From contig NC_052475.1 in NCBI RefSeq assembly GCF_009730915.1, positions 26,721,016 through 26,785,015 of the forward strand: DNA of 64,000 nucleotides. The letters run 5' to 3'. Below, in pieces: positions 11,263-20,455 of the stretch. Each line of letters starts with the position of its first letter. The stretch's first letter is position 1. Source of the stretch: Dioscorea cayenensis subsp. rotundata. Lineage: Eukaryota > Streptophyta > Magnoliopsida > Dioscoreales > Dioscoreaceae. Position numbers and translations under genes: made by a program. The notes below the pieces were generated by a model, which saw nothing but the letters and a program-made list of their open reading frames with translations, made no database searches and was not told the DNA's origin.

Positions 11263-11844
11263 GTTTAAAAATGAGGGTCTTTGTTTAACAAATAAGCTCT
11301 GCTTAAGAAATGAGTTCTCGTTTATATGCTTGTTTGTCTTTGTTTAACTATCGATGTTTCCGTTTAATATATTGCGTTTACGTTTAAAAAAGTGTTTAAA
11401 TATCGTTTTTTCTATTTAAATATGTACGAGTGGCCAAGATTAATTGGTTTTATATCCAGGATTAATTTATCATGTAAATATTTGTTTTTTCCGTTTTAAA
11501 TATTAATGTTTTTTTGTTTAAAAAAATGAGTTTTATGTTTAAAAATGAGGTTTCTGTTTAAGAAATGAGTTTTTCGTTTAAGAAATGAACTCTGCTTTTA
11601 AGAAATGAGTTCTATGTTTAAAAAAATGAGCTCTCTGTTTAAGAAATGAGTACATGCAAAAAAGGAATGCAAAAAAGAATGAAAAAAATGTATGCAAAAA
11701 GGTTTAAGGGCAATGATGGAATTTCATAATGCAGGGGTAAAAAGGAAGTGAAACAATAAAGGAAGGGTTGTCTGAGGTATGCAAAACTCACAGGGGCTGT
11801 TTGGGAAGTTTTGAAATTATCGAGGGGTAAACAGTAATTTTCCC

Positions 11845-12546
11845 TAAATATAATGGAAATGAAATTATTATTCAATACTTCAGTTATTTTTTAGTTTTCA
11901 TATTTACCTAATTTACACTAATTAAAAAAATAATAATTAAAATTAGTTGGTTACCAATATTTTATAAAAATTCCATCGTTTTTCAAAACTACCTCCAATT
12001 TAAAACCCCACTGGTAAAACTATAAATTTATAATGCTTAGTTGATTATGAGTTATTAAAAAGTATACAATTACATTAAATTAAGAGATAAATTTAGAAAA
12101 AAAAATATTTAATACTACATAAAATTTTTAATGTGTCAAATAAAAAAAGAAAAATAGAAGAGCTCTAAAACATGACAAGTAACGGAGCGAGTATGTGACT
12201 GTGACCAAATTAGGAGGGAGTGAATGGCATATTATTTGGATGTGTTAATAAAATACTTATGAAAGTTGGATACATGTTCGTACTACATATAAAACTATTT
12301 ATAGGAACTGATTTAAATAAATGATTGATCTTTCATAGACTTCATATTTATGGAGGTTTTATTAGAACACTAAAGTTTATGAGTGGTTAGATCATGGCTC
12401 TTTATAATATCCTTAATAATGTCTCCAAATAATGCCAAATGTTATATTAAAGACTTTGGAGTAATATTCAGTGCAATTTTTATTTTGGGATCATGGACAT
12501 AAATATGCCAGTCCAATCATAGATGATTGGAAGCAAACAAGAATAA
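11845..12546. other. AT-rich spacer between two elements
   Basis: No gene, RNA or clear repeat seen. Confidence 0.5.
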
Positions 12547-12556
12547 CAATAATAAT

Positions 12557-13123
12557 GGATTAATTTTTTTTGATAGGTCACTAAGTTTTGAATTTTTTTT
12601 TTTTCCTGTTACCAAGGTATTATAAAGGTTACTCAAGTTTGATTTCTTTTCACCGGAAGATTACCAGCGAGTGACCACACCCATGCTGCTGACATGGATG
12701 CCGGAAAAAACACAGTCAGCACAACTCGCCACGTTCTCAGTCTGAGATGGAATGTCCACGTCAGCAGACTTGTCCACATTAGCAGAGTTGGTAACCGTTT
12801 TGATACTAATTGAAAACTTAGTGACCGAAGTGAAATAACAAAGGGTTAGGGTTAGGGTTTGGCTAGCCAGCCTGCTGATGTGGACAAGTTTGCTGACGTG
12901 TACAGGGCGTGCGATGTGGAGATTCCATCTCAAACTGAGGACGTGGCGAGTAGTGCAGACTGTGTTTTTTTCGTCATCCACATCAGCAGCATGGGTGTGG
13001 TCACTCGCGGGTAACCTCCCGGTGAAACGAAATCAAACTTGAGTAACTTTTATGATACAAATTAAAACTTGGTAACCGGGAAAAAAAATTTCAAAATTTA
13101 GTGACCTATCAAAAAATTAATCC
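12557..13123. mobile_element. Foldback (long-inverted-repeat) element, MULE-type MITE
   Basis: The element begins GGATTAATTTTTT and ends with its complement AAAAAATTAATCC. The arms pair almost along their whole length (about 240-270 bp each), including TTGATAGGTCACTAA, GTTACTCAAGTTTGATTTC and GAGTGACCACACCCATGCTG. The element is flanked by CAATAATAAT on both sides (12547-12556 and 13124-13133), a 10-bp direct repeat that fits a 9-10 bp target duplication of Mutator-like elements, although the AAT context makes chance possible. A GGGTTAGGGTTAGGGTTT tract lies near the centre. There is no coding capacity. Confidence 0.88.
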
Positions 13124-13375
13124 CAATAATAATGCATACATTATTTATATTTCTCTGTTTTTTTTTCTCATCGCCGATTAACCTTTTTTGTGTTATTTGA
13201 CTTAGATTATCATGTGATATGAAATGAGTAGTGCCTTGATCCATGTTTATCCTTTTTTTTTTTTAAAAAAAAAGACTTAATCCATTTGTTAGGAACTCGT
13301 CTAGAAGAGTTTTTTTTTGAGCCGTATGTGAATGCAGGAGACTATATATATATATGCGGTTTTAGAGTTATATTA

Positions 13376-13649
13376 CTCCCTCCATTTTTTTATCTATCGT
13401 GATTAACTGAATTTCATGTATCAAAAAATTTAGTTATTTTACAAAAAAATTATAAAAAATTAGTTATTTTTTTTAAATTATTTATAATTTATATTTTGAC
13501 ATTTTTCTCTTATATTTAATTTTCAAAAGATAGAATTAAATAGTGTTAAAAGTAATTTTAGAAAGAAAATAATAAATATTTTTTGATGTTAAAAAATAAC
13601 TTATAAAAAAATATATGGATTTGATGACAGATAAAAAAAACGGAGAGAG
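13376..13649. mobile_element. Stowaway-like MITE
   Basis: The terminal inverted repeats are CTCCCTCCATTTTTTTATCT on the left and the complement of AGATAAAAAAAACGGAGAGAG on the right. TA flanks both ends (13374-13375 and 13650-13651). Length 274 bp, AT-rich, non-coding. The CTCCCTCC terminus and TA target site are diagnostic of Tc1/mariner-type Stowaway elements. Confidence 0.85.
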
Positions 13650-13651
13650 TA

Positions 13652-14959
13652 TTATTTTTATTAATTTTCAAAAATTATTATTTTTTGTTTGTATATATAT
13701 ACATAAATTCTTTTATATTCTTATTTCGTTTCTCCTATCTCCTGTTAATCTCTGTGTATTGCAACATTATAGTGTTAATTGGTGTCATGTTTAAGTTGAA
13801 ATTAAACTTGCATTAGAAAGTCATTGGAGAGATGAAGAGAAGCTTGGAAAAGTGAGAGAAATAATGTTGGGACATGAAAAGACTCAAAGGAGACTTGAGT
13901 TCATTGAAAAGAGAATAATCAAGCATGGTAGAATGCACTACTTGGAAGTTGCAAGTGTTCATCTTCTTCTTGGAAATCATTAAGTTCCCCACACTAGTCT
14001 TTGCACAGAGCACTAAACACAACCTTATCTATGATTCATTGAAAACAGAAAACCTTGCCACATCTTTTTATTCTAACCTTTTTCATTTGTACATCATAAA
14101 CACTGCTTAGGATATTTTATTCAAAAACTTATCTTCTTTTCATGCTTCTAATTATTGTGCATTTTACCTTTTTTTTCATGTTTGTATCATGTGTTGTCTG
14201 TCTTACCTTTGACATGGTGTCTTTGTTTGTGTTTTTTAATTGTAAAAAGGAACTGACTGAACTGTACATTTGTTAAATTAAAAACCCAAAAAAACATCAA
14301 GTTGCGGTACATGAGGAAAATTCAGTTTTACTGTCATTTTCACAATCTTTTAAGAAAAATGTGAAGATTTGATGTTGTACCTTTTTTTAAATTGGAATCT
14401 AATATGTAAAAATCCACATCCATGTGAAAAACCAAAGTTTTTTTAATCATGTATATATATATATATATATTTTGTAAGTTTTTTTAAAAATTTGAATAAA
14501 CTATATGAAGGGTTTGAACTCTTCATTTTTTGAGGTGAAAAAATATAGCCAATTAACTGCCCCGTAAAGGAGTAGTTTGGTTTTTATAAATTGATTAAAT
14601 TACTTGGTTCAATAAAAAAATACAAAAATAATATATATATATATATATATATGAGAATTATGAACGGGTCATGAGTATAATTCGAATCTTTGAGCTTATA
14701 GTAAGAAAGTAAATAAAAACCTACTACCATATTACAAATGTAGCTATATATAAATAAAATAAAAAAAACAAATAAACCATATTGCCATTATAAAAACAAA
14801 TATTTCTTACTATACATTTATATATGCATATTGATTTTTTTTCCCCAAAAATCATACCAGAAATAAAGATTACGCACAGCTTTATAATTTTATTTGGGCA
14901 TGCATTTGCTTTTGTACTTTTCAAACAATGTGAAAACCCTAAGCCTAATCTTTGACATA

Positions 14960-14997
<38 letters not shown>

Positions 14998-15521
14998 GGG
15001 AAGCAGATTGTGCTTAATTTTATTCTAATGCCATCACAAAACAGGTTGGTATTGCAGACCTTTTGATTCCACATTGTGAGTGAGTTCATGCATGCCTTCT
15101 TTCTTTAAGACAGAAAAAGGTACTAGTATTTCCTAAGCCTAAAGAACATAGGTCCACTGATTGGTTCTCAAATTGGATTTAAATGAATTATCTCTTTAAT
15201 TAGTTGTTTATATATATATATATATATATTTGTGTAAGGTATATTTTTTTCGGATCATCCTTCTAAAATACTGTTTATAGATGTTTCCGAGAGCCATTGG
15301 ATCATCATCTAACAATCTTTCTATGTATTTTTTCTCTTATTAATCCTAATCTTCCACTTACTTTTTTTCTCTTACTTTCATATCACAAATGACGTTTCAT
15401 ATATACACACATATACTAATAATAATAATTTTGTATCTTTTCATCATTCTTGATGAAAAATCCAAGATCTAAAATTATTGTGTCAAACTATCATTAATAC
15501 TTTATCCGAAATGATTAAGCG

Positions 15522-15553
<32 letters not shown>

Positions 15554-16682
15554 TAAATTAGACGCATTATAAAAAATTATTTATCATAAGATATATATTT
15601 TATTTTAAATGCTCATTTAAAAATAAATTATAAAACATTTATTTTTTTAATATTATATATATATTGAGAAAGGTAAACAAATTACAAATTAGAACTTTCA
15701 ACCATTGATTCAATAAAAAATAAATACCAAATCTTAAATTATAGGAGTGATTTTTAAAATATTATATTAAGATGATATTTACTGAAAACTTTTTTTTTTA
15801 AAAGTTTTTTATTAAAATAATTTTTTCCCTTCTTAATTAATAAATGTGATGGGACATATTTTTAGGGTTGTAAACCAGCCAAGTTTAACTGGAAATTAAT
15901 TTCAAATAATAAATTCAAACCGTAAGTTGGGTCCATACGTTTATTAAACCATCATGACAGACGGCCCTAGACACTTTACTTGCCTGATGTGTCCATCTTC
16001 AATTAATTCTTCCAATGTCCTCAGTACAAGTACTAATAAATACTTTCACAAATTAAACTCTAAATGCATCAAAACTGAAACCAAGTAAATTATTTATTCG
16101 CTAAAATTAGTAAATTACATTAAAAAAAATACTTTTCTGTATAAAATAACAAAGTGCATCGCAAGCAAAGGCAAAAGTACATAAATATATTATATAATAT
16201 AGAGGTTTACTTTATATAATTTATTAATTTAAAATTAATGAGACAAGCACAAGAGGCACATCACCACATCAGTGAAAAGAAAAGTATAGTTTTTGAAAGG
16301 CGCTCAACAATAGGCACCAAATTACCTCTGTGAGCTCTTTCCTTAAAAGAGAGAGGCAGCAAGGCAGGCTATGGACTAACATTTATTGCCATCAATGAGA
16401 CTTAGGAGACCACTTTGAGTAATTATTATTAATTATTCTATTTAAAGATATTATTTAATGTTCCTATTTTACATAATATATTGAAAATTTATTAAGCTTT
16501 TCAAAGCAACCAAACCATCTAGTCCCACCAACTTGATGCAAAAGGGAAAGAGAAAGACATCTTAAGATCCAAAACAAATTAATCACAAAACCATGAAAGA
16601 GAAGTAGTAGATTGCTTTAAAAGAGGTTTAATTACAACCTAAAAAAAGCAACCAAAAACCAAGTATATTCATCAACCAACCA
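13652..16682. other. AT-rich intergenic region with TA microsatellites
   Basis: TA tracts lie at about 14455-14470, 14630-14652, 14961-14992, 15208-15230 and 15522-15548. The short frames seen (for example near 13813-14110) have no family features and simple composition. No gene is supported. The part nearest 16683 is the 3' flank of the next gene. Confidence 0.5.
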
Positions 16683-17498
16683 TTAATACACCTTCTTAGA
16701 AAACAACGTTCTAAGGCTAAAAAGACTACCAGTATTACTAACATCTCCCTTGATCCCGTCACCGGAGGTGTTCCTACGCTTACCATCACCGCGGCAGGAC
16801 ACTTGAGTTCTACTATAACCAATGCAAGTGTTAACGTTGAGATTGAGTCCTCTGATCCCGCTTTTAATTTTCTGTTCGGTAACCTTACCGGGAGGTCTGC
16901 GGAACTGCCAGACAGGGCTAGTGCGGCCAACGGGGACGCCGGCGGCGCGGCCAGGGCTGGCGGTCCATTTCCGGCCGGCGGAGTTGCTCCGTGAGCAAGG
17001 AGCGCTGCTAGACTTGCGAGTCGTGGAGGCCGGCTTGGCCCTGCCGGAGCTGGCGGTGCCGGCTGAGCGGCTACGAGAGAAAGGCCATATATGGATGTTG
17101 AGCTCGGTGGTGCCGCCACCGCCGGCGCCGGAGCTGGATTTTTTGTCTTTCTTGTCGTCTGGCTTCTTGTCGGACACTCTGAAGATGTCTTTCCAGCGTT
17201 TTGAAGAGGAAGGAGAGGAGGAGGAGGAGGAGGAGGTGGGCATGGAGAGGATGGACGGGGAGTGATCAGTGGAGGGTGGTGGAGGTTGAGGTGATGGTGG
17301 TGGGGGATGGGAGGATAGAAGGTGAAGAGGAAGGAGAACACCGTCGGAGAAGAGCTCGTCGGCGGTGAGAAGGTTGGGTTCCGGCATAGAAGGGTTGTTT
17401 ACCATCCAGAACTCAAACTCAGGGGAGGAACAGTACTCCTTGCTTTTCCTCCCTGTGTTTTGCCTTTCTTCTTCTTCTTCTTCTAAACTACACTCCAT
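16683..17498 (-). CDS. Plant protein of the syringolide-induced protein 14-1-1-like type
   Basis: Single exon, 271 residues from ATG at 17498. An acidic Glu run opens the protein, followed by the conserved block YCSSPEFEFWMVNNPS and then LLTADELFSDGVLLPLHLL. Next come a Pro-rich stretch and a Ser run with KRWKDIF, then the block ELNIHIWPFSRSRSAG, the block SSAPCSRSNSAGRKW, the block GRTSPVWQFRR, and the C-terminal LFSLRTLFSKKVY. This order of short conserved blocks in a basic, Ser-rich protein is what I recall from plant proteins annotated as syringolide-induced protein 14-1-1-like. They have no known enzymatic domain and their biochemical role is unsettled. The basic Arg/Ser-rich blocks suggest nuclear or phosphorylated protein, which is inference. 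The alternative upstream start would be non-ATG, so 17498 is preferred. Confidence 0.85.
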   Translation of the reverse strand: MECSLEEEEEERQNTGRKSKEYCSSPEFEFWMVNNPSMPEPNLLTADELFSDGVLLPLHLLSSHPPPPSPQPPPPSTDHSPSILSMPTSSSSSSSPSSSKRWKDIFRVSDKKPDDKKDKKSSSGAGGGGTTELNIHIWPFSRSRSAGTASSGRAKPASTTRKSSSAPCSRSNSAGRKWTASPGRAAGVPVGRTSPVWQFRRPPGKVTEQKIKSGIRGLNLNVNTCIGYSRTQVSCRGDGKRRNTSGDGIKGDVSNTGSLFSLRTLFSKKVY

Positions 17499-17541
17499 CA
17501 ACAAGATGAAGATGAAAATCAATGAAGATGAGAAGATGAAG

Positions 17542-17553
17542 ACTTATATATGT
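17542..17553 (-). promoter_or_regulatory. Candidate TATA box of the 14-1-1-like gene
   Basis: CATATATAAG on the minus strand, about 45-50 bp before the start codon at 17498. A CT-rich stretch follows, fitting a short leader. Confidence 0.4.
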
Positions 17554-19264
17554 GTATGTGTATGTGAAATAATGGAGAAGATTGAAGAGGAATGAATGAA
17601 GGGTTGGATGGATGATATATATGGGAAGAGAAGGGAGTGGTTGAGAATGTGGCAAGCTTTAGAAGGAAGAGACTAGAGAGAGACGACACATATGGCTCTG
17701 TAACTTGAAAGACAATGGTTTCTATCTATATCATGTATATGAGTTGGGAGGGAGCACATGGGTTGCAAGGCCCACTAATAATAAAGATGGACAATGAATG
17801 TTAGGAATGGTGAAGGGAAAGGGGTTGTATAGAAAGAGAGGAGTGTGTGAGTGAATGAAGGGGAAGGAAGTAGGGTGGTGGCTTCTTTGTTTTTGTGTGA
17901 TTTGGGTTGGTTGTTGTTGGCCATAACTACCGAATATCCCAAACATACAATGTGGACTTTAGGAGAGAGAGATGTGTGGACCTTATTTAATTGGGTTGTG
18001 TTCTAAATCTAACAACACTGTGCTTGATGGGGGAATTCATTTGGAGAAAATTTTTATAATCCATCATTTGATTATTTGAACCATAGAAATATAATTTTTA
18101 ACTTTGAAAGTGATCTTATGTTGTGTGTACCTTCTGTCTAGTCTTATATGTGCGTATGCAATAGCATTTAAGCAAGATTGACTGTTAGTATTAATTTAAA
18201 GCAGTATGCAATCAGTAGTCTCATTCTTTCCTTATATACAATCAAGTTTCTAATATTAAACAATGGTTATTTTTTTACATCATTTCATTAATGAAAATTA
18301 AGTATTTCAGCACATAAAGAGAGTGAGAAGGAGAGATATTGAATGTGTAGGTACTGTGGGGTTGACAATGGGATCTACAAGGAGAGTAGCAGGGTTGACA
18401 CTTGGCTTGCATTATTGTTTATTCTTATATGAATGTGCCTTCCCAATTCTCGCAGCTTTACTTGCTTTCGCTTTGTCAGTACTGTGTTTTATATCGTGAG
18501 TATTTTGCTTTAATTTTTATGTATTCAATTCACTGATATATATATATATATATATAAATAAAACACTCCCATTCATATTCATATATATCCATATCCACTA
18601 GCTAGCTATACCTTTCTTAATTTTATATCTCATGATTTCCCTTTCTACTTTTTTGCCCCTATTTTTTTTTTAATGAGTTTTCAAAGCTTGGATAGTCAAT
18701 GGCTGCTTCAAGTTTTCATAGAACATGGTTCACAAATTCTCCATCAATAAATAATAATAAAACAGTAAATGCACATGCTTGTCACCAGGAGATATGTTAT
18801 CAAATCCTAGAAGAATCCCATGCCTTGGTATTCTTTTCATTAGGACCCACACATAGGCTGTTCTTTTGGCCATTACTGGTAGGAGTAGTGATGGAGAAAA
18901 AGTGTAGTACTACCACTACTGCTTCCTTTGAGAGAGACTCCCTCTTGATTTGATTCCTTTTAGATGTTAATTTTTTTTCTGATTTTGATTGATGGAGATG
19001 TCTAAAGGAATTATGCTTCATTAATTAAATATTGTTTTTCTCGCGTATCTTTATTAGCCAGCCATAAAATGAATGTAACAATTATGTAAAGCTTAATTAG
19101 TACTAAAAAGGATAAATAATGAATGCATATATTGTAGATCTCAAGTAGGAACAATAAACTCATGATCATCCTCTCCAACATCAAACTCTATCAAAGAGAT
19201 CAAACCCAAAGAACAAAGACAAACAAAAACAAACAACAAAAGTCTAACCCTTCTCCATCTCCCA
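17554..19264. other. Intergenic region, no gene supported
   Basis: Purine-rich DNA upstream of the 14-1-1-like gene (17600-17900) gives way to AT-rich spacer with a TA tract at about 18537-18556. A short frame beginning at 18699 shows no recognisable feature and is not called. The last 130 bp before 19265 on the minus-strand side may belong to the next gene (see its entry). Confidence 0.45.
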
Positions 19265-19454
19265 CTACCCATAATGACCACATTTCTTCTCAGCCACATC
19301 CTCCGTAGCAAAAGAAGATGATCCCAAAGAACACTCATGATGTTTACAACAAGAGCATGAAGATCTCACCTCACTGCACTGGCTAAGACCAGAAGAACAA
19401 ATACTACACATCTCAAAGGCCTCCAAGAGTTTCCTTCCTCTGAGTCTCTGCCCC

Positions 19455-19487
<33 letters not shown>

Positions 19488-19711
19488 GAAGGGCTACTAC
19501 GTTGGAGAGATGAAAGGAGTTTCTTAGGAGAGTTGTTGAGAAGATTAATGAGGATCAAGTCCGGAGAGGTTGAAGAAGGTGTGCGGTTAGTGATGGTACG
19601 TGCATGGCGATGATTGAGAGGGATGGACTTCTTGTATGAGTTCCAATCATCTTCAAGGTGTTGAAGCTGCTCATGGAGCTGGTCTTTGCTTGAAGATTGA
19701 GATCTTTTCAT
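19265..19711 (-). CDS. Small plant protein of unknown function, possibly frameshifted near its C-terminus
   Basis: Single exon, 148 residues from ATG at 19711. The protein opens with MKRSQSSSKDQLHEQLQHLE, then DDWNSYKKSI, a region with LLNNSPKKLLSSLQRSSPS, a run of ten Asp encoded by (ATC)n on the plus strand (about 19456-19488), and a Cys-rich part (FEMCSICSSGLSQCSE, SCSCCKHHECS). I do not recognise a named family. As assembled, the frame ends after CGHYG. The neighbouring frame continues without a stop for a further 40 codons (to the stop at 19141) and encodes a basic RRVRLL, a strong hydrophobic helix and an acidic tail EFIVPT. A single-base shift would make this a tail-anchored membrane protein of about 190 residues. 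Confidence 0.6.
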
Positions 19712-20369
19712 GGTCACTGGAACAAGAGAGGAGTTAATTAGAGAAGGAGATCTCAAACGGGGTGATGATCAATGGGTTGGATTTCATTCATGCATGAGAA
19801 TACGCTGAGATCGTGCCGGAGGATATCTCGTGGTATAGTTTCAACTGCAACTGCATGCATGCATGCGTGTACTTCCCACGTTTACAAAAGTTCAAACAAG
19901 AACTTGAGTTTGAAGCTCCGCCAATGGCGCCATATGAAAATTAAATAAATTAATTTGTGTATTTATACTTATAGTGGTGTATTTATTTTATAGATTTGTA
20001 TGGGTTAATTAATTATGAAAGTGAGATAGTATTTTATATATGTTTTTATATTGAGAAAATAAACTTGTCAAATTGATTGAACTAATTATTAGTTAATAAG
20101 ATCAATTTGAGCAGTAAAAAAAATTAATGTAAATTAGAGAAAGAGCACAAAATTATTCTTATAAAAAAAATAAAATTATTTCAAGGGTATATGAACATTT
20201 TTATTTTTACTGCTGTACAGATGCAATTATGTATTTCTACAAGGGCCTATATGCAAATTGTTTTTGTAAATATATATATTTGCGAAATTTACAAAGGCTA
20301 TTTATGCAAATAAATTACTGACTATAAATAAAAACAAGTAAGAAAGGAACCCAACTCGGTTAGAAATCG

Positions 20370-20419
20370 TTTCCCGCCAAATATTGACTCAGTTTTGAAA
20401 CGCGGGTATATAAACCCGC
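20370..20419 (+). promoter_or_regulatory. Core promoter of the primase gene: E2F-type site and TATA box in an inverted repeat
   Basis: TTTCCCGCC at 20370-20378 matches the E2F consensus TTTSSCGC found in promoters of S-phase replication genes. Thirty bases later a TATA box (TATATAAA, 20407-20414) is bracketed by GCGGGT (20402-20407) and ACCCGC (20414-20419), a 6-bp inverted repeat whose GCGGG/CCCGC arms could themselves serve as weaker E2F half-sites. The start codon follows at 20456. Confidence 0.7.
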
Positions 20420-20455
20420 CATCTCCTATGGTTTCCCAAATCAGGAAAGCTAAAG

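Larger units (their letters stand above)
9461..11844. mobile_element. Non-autonomous Mutator-like element (MULE A)
   Basis: The left end, GTGGAAATTGCC followed by AGTTTGCGATATTGCTAAAA, matches the left end of the larger MULE at 27892. The right end, read inward on the minus strand (GGGAAAATTACTG ... ACCCCTCGATAATTTC), matches the ends at 34918 and 63016. The element carries no transposase. It holds GTTTAA-type minisatellites and two copies of a GC-rich segment with the look of captured genic DNA. The two ends are only loosely similar to each other, and a 9-bp target duplication could not be confirmed because the flanks are simple AT repeats. Confidence 0.7.

Noticed and set aside
13925..15089. 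Frames at 13.8-15.1 kb, hydrophobic and Tyr/Ile-rich
   Set aside because: These follow from AT-rich composition and TA microsatellites; no motif or codon bias supports a gene.
16628..17341. Pro/Ala-rich open frame overlapping the 14-1-1-like gene
   Set aside because: It is a shifted-frame shadow of 16683-17498. The conserved blocks are all in the other frame.
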